This document shows positions 53,349-60,764 of a stretch of 64,000 nucleotides of DNA, one piece after another. Source of the stretch: Bradyrhizobium sp. dw_411 (GTDB taxonomy: Bacteria; Pseudomonadota; Alphaproteobacteria; Rhizobiales; Xanthobacteraceae); NCBI RefSeq assembly GCF_018449695.1, contig NZ_JAAVUY010000005.1, forward strand, positions 62,001 through 126,000, written 5' to 3'. The notes under the pieces were generated by a model that saw only the letters and a program-made list of their open reading frames with translations, had not been told where the DNA came from and searched no databases. Positions within the stretch are counted from its first letter, which is position 1. Each line of letters begins with the position of its first letter. The position numbers were made by a program, and so were the translations under genes.

Positions 53349-54008
53349 CTATGAGGCGGTCTTTTTGGTCTTCTTTGCGATGACCTTGGGCGTTGCCTTC
53401 TTCGCAGCCTTTGCCGGCGACGCCGTCCCACCCAGCACGGCAGCACGCCCGGCGCTAAGGATCTCGTCGGAAAACTCTCCGCTGCCGGCGATGCGCGACA
53501 GCACCAGCGTGCCCATCATGGTCGCCAGCGTCGCCATCGCCTGCTTTCGCGCAGCTTTGGGTGTTGCGCCCGGGAGCTGCTCGGCGAGCATGTCGATCAT
53601 CTGCTCGAGCTTGGCCGCAAACGCCCTGCGGGTTTTCGGGCTCTCGCGCGCGATTTCCGAGCCCAGCGACGGGACCGCGCAGCCATGGCCAGGATCGTCG
53701 CGATGAACCGTCGTCAAATAGGAATTGACGATGGTGGCAAGGCGCTTGTCCGGCGGGGTCTGCTCGGCCAGCTTGCGCCAGCGCTCGGTCGAGCGGTCCA
53801 TCGCATGCGCAAAGGCCTCGATCACAAGCGCTTCCCTGGAATCGAAATGCGCGTAGAAGCCGCCATGGGTCAGACCGGCTTCCTTCATCAGATCGGCGAC
53901 GCCGATGCCATGCGCGCCCTTCTCGCGAAGCCTGACCGAAGCCTTCTTCACGATCCGCGCGTGGGTCTCGAGCTTGTGTTCCCTGGAATATCGCATCGGC
54001 GGTCCCAT
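53349..54008 (-). CDS. TetR family regulator with basic C-terminal tail
   Basis: The 219-residue regulator has an N-terminal TetR helix-turn-helix (about residues 8-55: SREHKLETHARIVKKASVRL, GVADLMKEAGLTHGGFYAHF) and an effector domain of the kind with CAVPSLGSEIARESPKTRRA. Unusual is the last 28 residues, rich in Ala and Lys (AAKKATPKVIAKKTKKTAS), resembling a histone-H1-like tail that could add non-specific DNA binding. It lies 176 bases upstream of mmsA on the same strand and is divergent from the 54171 gene; control of either is possible. An ATG at 53996 is an alternative start. Confidence 0.9.
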   Translation of the reverse strand: MGPPMRYSREHKLETHARIVKKASVRLREKGAHGIGVADLMKEAGLTHGGFYAHFDSREALVIEAFAHAMDRSTERWRKLAEQTPPDKRLATIVNSYLTTVHRDDPGHGCAVPSLGSEIARESPKTRRAFAAKLEQMIDMLAEQLPGATPKAARKQAMATLATMMGTLVLSRIAGSGEFSDEILSAGRAAVLGGTASPAKAAKKATPKVIAKKTKKTAS

Positions 54009-54170
54009 AAGATGTTTGAGGTCATATAATCACATCCGCCGCCGCGGAAAGTTGTTTTTTTATTGTATTTATGCGTGTCCCTGCCCCGGGGATTCGCATT
54101 TTCCAGCGGCCTTGACAAGGCTGTGGTTTGATCCGGGAAGTGGTACAATCCCTTGCAACTCAACCAATCG

Positions 54171-54956
54171 ATGGCGAGCCACCCGATGCAGATGCTCAAC
54201 CCGTTTTGCGGCGTCGACCGCGACCCGCGCGGCGTCGTCCGCCTGACGATCTGCAACGCCGGCTCGCTCAATATCCTGGGATCGGCTGCGATCAACGGCG
54301 TGCGCGAAGGACTTCAATCGCTCGCGGCCGATCGGGATATCCGCGTACTTGTACTCGCCGGCCAGAGCGAAAAGAGCATGATCGGCGGCGCCGACATCAA
54401 GGAAATGGTACAGCTCGATCAGGCCTCCGCCGAGACCTTCATCACCGGCTTGCGCGATCTCTGCGAAGCCGTGCGCGCCTTTCCCGGGCCTGTTATCGCC
54501 CGGATGCCCGGCTGGTGCCTCGGCGGCGGACTTGAAGTGGCCGCCGCCTGCGACTTCCGGGTCGCGGCGCATGACGCCAGGTTTGGCATGCCCGAAGTCA
54601 GGGTCGGCATCCCCAGCGTGATCCACGCCGCATTATTGCCGCGGCTGATCGGTGCCGGCCGTGCCCGCTGGCTGTTGATGACAGCCGAGAATATCGACGC
54701 TCCCACCGCCCTCGCCTGGGGACTGGTTGACGTGGTCGCGCCGCCCAACGGTCTCGACGCTGCGGTCGAAAGGACCGCGGCGATGCTGCTGGAATGCGCG
54801 CCGCAAGCGCTGCGCGCCCAGAAAGACCTGATCCGGCAATGGGAAGAATTGCCGCTGAAGGAATCCGTCGATCTCAGCATCGGCGTGTTCGGGCGATCGT
54901 TCCTGACCGGCGAGCCGCAGCGACTGATGCAGGGTTTTATCGACCGAAAACGGTAG
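54171..54956 (+). CDS. Enoyl-CoA hydratase/isomerase family protein
   Basis: The 261-residue crotonase-fold protein has GADIKEMVQLDQ near residue 70 (oxyanion hole), GWCLGGGLEVAAACDFRVAA near 114, and ARFGMPEVRVGIPSVIHAAL near 137; both catalytic glutamates of enoyl-CoA hydratase (in GLEVA and MPEV) are present, supporting syn-hydration of an enoyl-CoA. The ATG at 54171 is chosen over an upstream TTG. It is divergent from the TetR gene across 162 bases and precedes the thiolase gene, from which it is separated by 147 bases with palindromes, so a loose beta-oxidation neighbourhood is likely. Confidence 0.88.
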   Translation: MASHPMQMLNPFCGVDRDPRGVVRLTICNAGSLNILGSAAINGVREGLQSLAADRDIRVLVLAGQSEKSMIGGADIKEMVQLDQASAETFITGLRDLCEAVRAFPGPVIARMPGWCLGGGLEVAAACDFRVAAHDARFGMPEVRVGIPSVIHAALLPRLIGAGRARWLLMTAENIDAPTALAWGLVDVVAPPNGLDAAVERTAAMLLECAPQALRAQKDLIRQWEELPLKESVDLSIGVFGRSFLTGEPQRLMQGFIDRKR

Positions 54957-55025
54957 TGGGCAAGGCCGTCAGACCCGCGCCGTCAGTTCATCCATGCCAT
55001 GACAATTTCTCAGGCCTGCCGCATT

Positions 55026-55082
55026 GCAAATTTTGCATTGCATCATATGATGATTGTCATGCAAAAGACGCGCTGCAGCGCG
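55026..55082. promoter_or_regulatory. Cluster of three palindromes upstream of the thiolase gene
   Basis: Three perfect palindromes occur within 57 bases: GCAAATTTTGC (55026-55036), CATCATATGATG (55041-55052) and CGCGCTGCAGCGCG (55069-55082). They lie just ahead of the thiolase ribosome binding site (GAGGAG at about 55090). The first two, in an AT-rich local setting, are good operator candidates for a dimeric regulator; the third could be an RNA hairpin at the 5' end. Confidence 0.5.
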
Positions 55083-55103
55083 TGACATTGAGGAGATTCC
55101 GTC

Positions 55104-56300
55104 ATGGCCACATCTTCCGATCCGGTCGTCATCGTTTCCGCCGCCCGCACGCCGCTGGGCAAATTTCTGGGCGATCTCTCGCCCTTCAGCGCCCACAAGC
55201 TTGGCTCCCATGTGATCTCGGCCGCGGTCGAACGAGCCAAACTCGCGCCGGAGCGGATCGAAGAGGTGTTCATGGGTTGCGTGCTGCCGGCCGGACAGGG
55301 TCAGGCGCCGGCGCGGCAGGCGGCACGCGGCGCCAAACTGCCGGATGCCACGGGCGCCACTACCATCAACAAGGTTTGCGGCTCGGGGATGAAGGCGACC
55401 ATGCTGGCGCACGACATCATCAACGCCGGTTCGGCCGGGATCGTGGTGTCCGGCGGCATGGAAAGCATGACCAACGCGCCCTATCTGCTGGCCAAGGCGC
55501 GCGGCGGTTACCGCGCCGGTCATGACCGGATCATCGATCACATGTTCCTCGACGGCCTCGAAGATGCTTACGAGGCCGGCCGCTCGATGGGCGATTTCGG
55601 CGAAGCCACCGCGGAGGCCTATCAGTTCACCCGCGCCGATCAGGACGCCTACGCGATGGAGACGCTGACCCGCGCCCGCAAGGCGGTCGAGGGCGGCGCG
55701 TTCAAGGCCGAGATCGTGCCGATCACGATTGCGGAAAAGGCCGGCCCGCGCACGATCGGCAATGACGAGATTCCGCTGAAGGTCGATCCCGCGAAAATTC
55801 CGGGCTTGAAGCCGGCATTCCGCCCCAACGGCACCATCACGCCCGCCGCCTCTTCCGCAAACGCCGACGGCGCTGCTGCGCTGATCCTGGCAAAGCGATC
55901 CCTCACCGACCGCGACGGCCTGCCCGCGCTGGCCGAGATCAGGGGGCATGCGACCCACAGCCAGGAACCGCAATGGTTCACGACCGCGCCGATCCCGGCG
56001 ATCCGTAAAGTACTCGACAAGGTCGGCTGGAGCGTCGGCGATGTCGATCTGTTCGAGATCAACGAGGCGTTCGCGGTGGTCGCGATGGCCGCGCAGCGCG
56101 ATCTCGGAATCCCCCGCGAGAAGCTTAACATCTATGGCGGCGCCTGCGCGCTCGGCCACCCCATCGGCGCGACCGGCGCCCGCCTGATCGTGACGCTGCT
56201 GCATGCTCTCGAAGCCCATAATCTGAAACGCGGCGTCGCCGCACTCTGCATCGGCGGCGGCGAAGCCACCGCGATCGCGATCGAACGCATTATGCACTGA
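55104..56300 (+). CDS. Acetyl-CoA acetyltransferase (thiolase)
   Basis: The 398-residue thiolase has the nucleophilic Cys92 in NKVCGSGMKATM, the GGMESMTNAPYLL segment, the C-terminal catalytic pair His in NIYGGACALGHPIGATGARL and Cys in ALCIGGGEATAIAIER. It condenses two acetyl-CoA or, in the other direction, cleaves acetoacetyl-CoA or 3-ketoacyl-CoA; the short-chain biosynthetic type is typical for this length. AGGAG lies about ten bases before the ATG. Its upstream palindromes suggest own regulation. An MFS transporter gene follows after 121 bases on the same strand. Confidence 0.95.
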   Translation: MATSSDPVVIVSAARTPLGKFLGDLSPFSAHKLGSHVISAAVERAKLAPERIEEVFMGCVLPAGQGQAPARQAARGAKLPDATGATTINKVCGSGMKATMLAHDIINAGSAGIVVSGGMESMTNAPYLLAKARGGYRAGHDRIIDHMFLDGLEDAYEAGRSMGDFGEATAEAYQFTRADQDAYAMETLTRARKAVEGGAFKAEIVPITIAEKAGPRTIGNDEIPLKVDPAKIPGLKPAFRPNGTITPAASSANADGAAALILAKRSLTDRDGLPALAEIRGHATHSQEPQWFTTAPIPAIRKVLDKVGWSVGDVDLFEINEAFAVVAMAAQRDLGIPREKLNIYGGACALGHPIGATGARLIVTLLHALEAHNLKRGVAALCIGGGEATAIAIERIMH

Positions 56301-56421
56301 CGTTACGGCTCTGTCCGAAAACGAGGGAAGTTCGGCATTTATGTCGCCCGGTTCCTGAACTAGGATGTGCATCCGGCACATCCCGCAAACCTTCCCTTCC
56401 AGATAACTTTTCAGAGGCTAA

Positions 56422-57720
56422 ATGATCTCGAACTGGCTGTCGGCCGCCCTCGCCCGTCGCAATATCCATTACGGCTGGGTGATGGTCGGCGTGACCTTTC
56501 TCACCGCGCTGATCAGCGCCGGGGCGGTCGGTGCGCCCGGCGTCTTCATCGTGCCGCTGCAAAAGGAATTTGGCTGGACCACCGCGCAGATTTCCTCGGC
56601 GCTTTCCATTCGTTTCATCCTGTTCGGGCTGATGGCGCCGTTCGCCGCGGCGCTGATGAACCGGTACGGCCTGCGCAATGTCACGCTGGCCGCGCTGTTG
56701 ACGGTGGTGTCGGCGTTGCTGCTTTCGCTCGGGATGACAGAGATCTGGCAATTGATGCTGTTGTGGGGCGTCGTGGTCGGCATCGGCACCGGAATGACAG
56801 CGTTGGTGCTGGGCGCGACGGTTGCGGCGCGCTGGTTCGGAGCACGACGTGGGCTTGTCATCGGAATTCTGACCGCCAGTGCTGCAACCGGACAACTAGT
56901 TTTCCTGCCGCTGCTGGCGAGCCTGACCGACCGAATGGGATGGCGAGTTGCCTTGGGGCTGATGTGCGGACTGCTCGGCATCGCCGCGTTCGCGGTACTG
57001 ATGGTGATGCGTGATCGTCCTGGAGATGTCGGCCTGCGGCCTTTCGGCGACGACGGCACGCAACCGCTGCCATTGCCGGCCCCCAACAACGCGCCGATCA
57101 TGGCAGCCGCGCTCGGCACGCTGCGCGATGCGGCCAAGACCCGGGTGTTCTGGATCCTGTTCGCCACGTTCTTTGTCTGCGGCGCCAGCACCAACGGCCT
57201 GGTGCAGGTGCATCTCATACCGATGTGCCTCGATTTCGGTATTCCGCAGGTTCAGGCCGCGAGCCTGCTCGCCGCGATGGGTATCTTCGATCTCTTCGGC
57301 ACCATCGGATCGGGCTGGCTGTCGGACCGCTATGACAACCGCTGGCTGCTGTTCTGGTATTATGGCCTGCGCGGCCTGTCGCTGCTGTTCCTGCCGTTCA
57401 GCAATTTCTCGTTCTACGGCCTGTCGCTGTTTGCGATGTTCTATGGCCTCGACTGGATCGCTACGGTACCACCGACCGTGCGCCTCACCGCGCAACGATT
57501 CGGGCCGGAACGCGCCAATCTGGTGTTCGGCTGGATCTTCGCCGGTCATCAACTCGGCGCCGGTGTCGCCGCGTTCGGTGCGGGTCTGTCGCGCACGGTG
57601 CTGTTGAGTTATTTGCCGGCATTCTTCGCCGCCGGCGCGCTGTGCATCATCGCGGCGACGCTGACGCTGGCGATCTCGCGGCCGCCGAAGCCGGTGGTTC
57701 CCAAACCGGCGGTGGCGTAA
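56422..57720 (+). CDS. MFS transporter, monocarboxylate/OFA-like
   Basis: The 432-residue membrane protein has about 12 transmembrane segments with HYGWVMVGVTFLTALISAGA at the start, GAPGVFIVPLQKEFGWTTAQ, a LTDRMGWRVALGLMCGLLG centre and a hydrophilic central loop (about 190-230). This pattern fits the oxalate/formate and monocarboxylate group of major facilitator carriers. It may import an organic acid degraded by the neighbouring acyl-CoA enzymes. It follows the thiolase gene on the same strand and ends before a partial repeat. The substrate is unproven. Confidence 0.88.
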   Translation: MISNWLSAALARRNIHYGWVMVGVTFLTALISAGAVGAPGVFIVPLQKEFGWTTAQISSALSIRFILFGLMAPFAAALMNRYGLRNVTLAALLTVVSALLLSLGMTEIWQLMLLWGVVVGIGTGMTALVLGATVAARWFGARRGLVIGILTASAATGQLVFLPLLASLTDRMGWRVALGLMCGLLGIAAFAVLMVMRDRPGDVGLRPFGDDGTQPLPLPAPNNAPIMAAALGTLRDAAKTRVFWILFATFFVCGASTNGLVQVHLIPMCLDFGIPQVQAASLLAAMGIFDLFGTIGSGWLSDRYDNRWLLFWYYGLRGLSLLFLPFSNFSFYGLSLFAMFYGLDWIATVPPTVRLTAQRFGPERANLVFGWIFAGHQLGAGVAAFGAGLSRTVLLSYLPAFFAAGALCIIAATLTLAISRPPKPVVPKPAVA

Positions 57721-57725
57721 AGACA

Positions 57726-57790
57726 CCCCTCATCCTGATCAGGATGAGGACGGAGCGAAGTTCGCGCGAACTCATGGTTCGAGATGCGCC
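57726..57790. repeat. Partial 'ctcatcctgatcaggatgagg / ggttcgaga' repeat
   Basis: CCTCATCCTGATCAGGATGA is a tight palindrome, followed by ATGGTTCGAGATGCGCC as in 35163 and 44983. It lies between convergent genes and may terminate both transcripts. Confidence 0.7.
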
Positions 57791-57815
57791 AACGGATCCG
57801 CGCGAAGCGCGGCCC

Positions 57816-59375
57816 TTACGGCCTGATCTTCATATTCGTTGCCGGACCCGGCGTGCGGATCGGTTCGGCCAGCCGGGCGAATTCGCACAACAAAGAGCGA
57901 GTCTTGCGCGGGTCGATGATCTCCTCGACCCAGAATTTTTCGGCCGAGCGAAACGGCGAGCGCAGCTTGCTGAGGCGATCCTCGATCTCCTGCAGCTTGG
58001 CCTTCGGGTCTTCGGCCGCATCGATCTCAGCACGGTAAGCCGCTTCGATGCCGCCCTCGAGCGGCAGCGAGCCCCAATAGGCCGACGGCCACGCATAGCG
58101 CAGCGAGAATCGGTCCGCCGGCTGATGCACGACGCCGGCGACGCCAAAGGAATTGCGCACGATGATAGTGCACCAGGGCACGGTGCTCTGGTTGACTGCG
58201 GCCATCGCTCGCACGCCATGGCGGATCGTCGCCGCCTTCTCCGCATCGAGCCCGATCATGAAGCCGGGGCAATCCATCAGATAGACTACCGGCAGATGGA
58301 AGGTCTCGGCGAAGTCGACCCAACGCACCACCTTCTGGCAGGCTTCCGCCGTCCATGATCCGCCGTAGTGAAACGAGTCACTGGCGAGCAGCAGCACGGC
58401 GCGGCCTTCCAGCCGCGCCAATCCCGCGATGATCGAGCGGCCGAAATTGGCGCCCACCTCAAAGAACGAGCCCTTGTCGACCACTGCCTCGATGATCGGG
58501 CGCATCTTGTAGACCTGACGGCGATTGCGCGGCACCGCTGTCATCAGCGACTCCTCCGCGCGTTCAGGATCGTCGTTGCTGGGAACGGTTGGCGGCAACT
58601 CATAGACCGACGACGGCAGATAGGACAGGAAACGGCGCGCGCAGGCGAACGCTTCCTCCTCAGTTTCGACGGCATGATCGATCGCGCCGGCACGGGTCTG
58701 GATATCCGCGCCGCCAAGCTCCTGCTTGGTCAGATCCTGGCCGAGGCGTTTCACCACCGGCGGACCCGCGACGAACATCGCCGAACTCTTGGTCATGACA
58801 GAATAATGGCTCGCCGCCAGTCGCGCGGCCCCGAGACCCGCCACCGAACCGAGGCCGAGACCAACCACCGGCACACGGGCCAAATTCCCAGTCGTGTAGG
58901 CGTACCAGCGCGTGCCGCCGATCCCGCCCGGCAGATTGGCAGCACCTTTGGTTTCGATGGTTTTCACCGAGCCGCCGCCGCCGGAGCCTTCGATCACACG
59001 GATGATCGGCAACCGAAAGTCATGCGCCATTTCCTCGGCCATCAACGGCTTGGCCCAGATCGAGGCATCGGCCGATCCGCCGCGCACCGTGAAATCGTCA
59101 CCGACCACGACCACCGGCCGCCCGGCGATCTTGCCGCGCCCGAAGACGCAATTCGCCGGGGTCAGTTGGGTGAGTTCGTTATTCTCGTTATATTCGGCAA
59201 TCCCGGAAATCGCGCCGATCTCGTGGAAGCTTGTGTGATCGACCAGTTTGTCGATGCGCTCGCGAACCGTAAGCCGGCCCTGGTCATGCTGCCGCTTGAC
59301 CTTGTCAACGCCTCCCATCTCGCGCGCGAAGGCTTCGCGCCGAGCGAGGTCGTCGAGTTCCGGCTTCCAGTTCAT
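57816..59375 (-). CDS. Biotin-dependent acyl-CoA carboxyltransferase subunit
   Basis: The 519-residue protein is a carboxyltransferase of the PccB/MccB/AccD type that moves CO2 from carboxybiotin to an acyl-CoA. Seen are RLTVRERIDKLVDHTSFHEI, GRPVVVVGDDFTVRGGSADA, IEGSGGGGSVKTIE near residue 125, PVVVKRLG, and a second half with LLASDSFHYGGSWTAEACQK, DCPGFMIGLDAEKAATI and NSFGVAGVVHQPADRFSLRY. ATG 59375 has GGAGG six bases upstream. The start lies inside the 3' end of the IclR gene (71-base overlap). A carrier protein is encoded divergently at 60434, but no biotin carboxylase is in the window. Confidence 0.93.
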   Translation of the reverse strand: MNWKPELDDLARREAFAREMGGVDKVKRQHDQGRLTVRERIDKLVDHTSFHEIGAISGIAEYNENNELTQLTPANCVFGRGKIAGRPVVVVGDDFTVRGGSADASIWAKPLMAEEMAHDFRLPIIRVIEGSGGGGSVKTIETKGAANLPGGIGGTRWYAYTTGNLARVPVVGLGLGSVAGLGAARLAASHYSVMTKSSAMFVAGPPVVKRLGQDLTKQELGGADIQTRAGAIDHAVETEEEAFACARRFLSYLPSSVYELPPTVPSNDDPERAEESLMTAVPRNRRQVYKMRPIIEAVVDKGSFFEVGANFGRSIIAGLARLEGRAVLLLASDSFHYGGSWTAEACQKVVRWVDFAETFHLPVVYLMDCPGFMIGLDAEKAATIRHGVRAMAAVNQSTVPWCTIIVRNSFGVAGVVHQPADRFSLRYAWPSAYWGSLPLEGGIEAAYRAEIDAAEDPKAKLQEIEDRLSKLRSPFRSAEKFWVEEIIDPRKTRSLLCEFARLAEPIRTPGPATNMKIRP

Positions 59376-60282
59376 TCGCATCCTCCGACTTGATGTTCTT
59401 ATTATTGTTGGGCGTTGATACCGGCAGCGCCTTCCTGTCCATCCGGCCGCTGAAGATATCTCCGTCGGCACCCTCCAGCAGACTGCCGACCGCGGCGCCA
59501 AGCTCCAGCAATTTCGGCGCGACTTCGCTGTGCAACCGCTTCTCGTCATACATCGCCGACAACAGACCGATCGTGGTCACCACGAAGGTTTGATATTGCG
59601 GCGACCACAGCGGCACCGCGAGACCGTTGATATGCGGGCTCCACAGGCCGCAGGCGACGACATAGCCGTGCTCGCGCAAGAACTGGCGGTTGGCCGCGAT
59701 ACGCGGCCGCAGCATTTTGGCGCTGTCGGGACTTTCACGGTCCATTTCAGCCAGCAGCGCGTCGCCGACATCTTCGTCGAGCGCAGCCGTGTAGGCATGA
59801 CCTGCCGCCGTGCTCGCCATCGCGATGCGGCTGCCGGTGCTTTCATGCAGACCGAGCGCGCTGGCTGAGCGGGCGAACTCGAGATAGACCAGATGAAATC
59901 GATCCGGGATGACGAACCCGACGGTGCCGGGCAATTGTTCGGCGACCTCCTGCAACCGCAGCCGGATCAAATTGCGCAGTTGCAGCCCGCGCATCATCGA
60001 GGTGCTCATCGCGACCGCGCTTGGCCCGATCCGGTATTTTTGGTCACGCGGGAGATAGACCAGTTGGCCCATCCGGGTCAGCGTATGGGTCAGGCGCGAG
60101 ACCGTCGATCGCGGCAATCCGCAACGGTTGGAAATGTCGAGATTGCCAAGCCGCGTCTCGTGGCCCTCGAAGCAACGCAACACATCGAAGGCGCGCGACA
60201 CCACCTGAATGACATCGCCCTCGCCTGCAAGATCGCTGGCAAGCATCCCCTGTTTACTGAGCCGCTCCGAGCGTCGTCCCAT
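59305..60282 (-). CDS. IclR family transcriptional regulator
   Basis: The 325-residue protein has the IclR winged helix-turn-helix (about residues 24-85: VIQVVSRAFDVLRCFEGHET, GLPRSTVSRLTHTLTRMGQL) and an effector domain with LHESTGSRIAMASTAAGHAY near 145 and a CGLWSPHINGLAVPLW segment. Its last 24 codons (arginine-rich tail) overlap the start of the carboxyltransferase gene in another frame. AGGTG precedes the ATG, and a near-perfect IclR-type operator lies at 60306-60320. It probably controls itself, the carboxyltransferase and the divergent biotin carrier gene. Confidence 0.93.
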   Translation of the reverse strand: MGRRSERLSKQGMLASDLAGEGDVIQVVSRAFDVLRCFEGHETRLGNLDISNRCGLPRSTVSRLTHTLTRMGQLVYLPRDQKYRIGPSAVAMSTSMMRGLQLRNLIRLRLQEVAEQLPGTVGFVIPDRFHLVYLEFARSASALGLHESTGSRIAMASTAAGHAYTAALDEDVGDALLAEMDRESPDSAKMLRPRIAANRQFLREHGYVVACGLWSPHINGLAVPLWSPQYQTFVVTTIGLLSAMYDEKRLHSEVAPKLLELGAAVGSLLEGADGDIFSGRMDRKALPVSTPNNNKNIKSEDANELEAGTRRPRSARSLRARDGRR

Positions 60283-60305
60283 GAAGCACCTTTTATTTCG
60301 CTATG

Positions 60306-60320
60306 CGGAATTAAATTCCA
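60306..60320. promoter_or_regulatory. IclR-type operator between iclR-like and biotin-carrier genes
   Basis: CGGAATTAAATTCCA contains a perfect palindrome GGAATT-A-AATTCC (60307-60319) and matches the E. coli IclR consensus TGGAAATNATTTCCA except at three positions, two of them a symmetric A/T swap. It begins 24 bases before the IclR gene start and about 114 bases before the divergent gene, a position suited to autoregulation. Confidence 0.65.
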
Positions 60321-60433
60321 CTTGATGATCAGGCTACCTCAGGCAATCCTTAGTCACAACTGGAAGCCGGGGCGCCCGCCCCTCGATATCCGCTGTTATG
60401 CGACCGCGCGTGGCAGCAATTCCGGAGCGCGGA

Positions 60434-60655
60434 ATGCCTGACATCAAGATCGTGACCGAAGTCGCGGGCCGTGTTTGCGCGCTTCCCCTTGAGGTCGGAG
60501 CCAGCGTCAGTGAGGGCGACGATGTCGCCTTTGTCGAAGCCATGAAGATGGAAATCCCCGTCGCCGCTCCGGCAACGGGCAAACTCAAATCCATCCTCGT
60601 GAAGCTGGATGATGTGATCGCCGAGGGACAGATCGTCGCCATCATCGCGGCTTGA
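60434..60655 (+). CDS. Biotin/lipoyl carrier protein (BCCP-like), 73 aa
   Basis: This 73-residue protein is a stand-alone biotinyl domain: VTEVAGRVCALPLEVGASVS, then the attachment motif EAMKME with Lys38, followed by VAAPATGKLKSILVKLDDVI and EGQIVAII. The MKM motif is that of biotin rather than lipoyl carriers. Usually it is part of a longer biotin carboxylase subunit or of AccB; here it is isolated and divergent from the IclR-carboxyltransferase pair. The ATG at 60434 is followed directly by the domain; a longer in-frame start at 60398 is less likely. Confidence 0.9.
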   Translation: MPDIKIVTEVAGRVCALPLEVGASVSEGDDVAFVEAMKMEIPVAAPATGKLKSILVKLDDVIAEGQIVAIIAA

Positions 60656-60764
60656 GCGCGTTTTTCCCGCACCGCCTGCCATATAATGCACCACCGGACA
60701 GGTTTCGGCGCGCGCCAAGGCGACGTAAAGTCGGCGTGAAATCATACGCGTGACAGGAAGTGAC

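Noticed and set aside
54112..54149. TTGACA and TACAAT as a promoter for the 54171 gene
   Set aside because: The boxes are 26 bases apart, far from the usual 16-18, so I do not claim them as a promoter.
54969..56381. 470-codon minus-strand frame opposite the thiolase
   Set aside because: Antisense of a gene with intact catalytic motifs and a good ribosome binding site.
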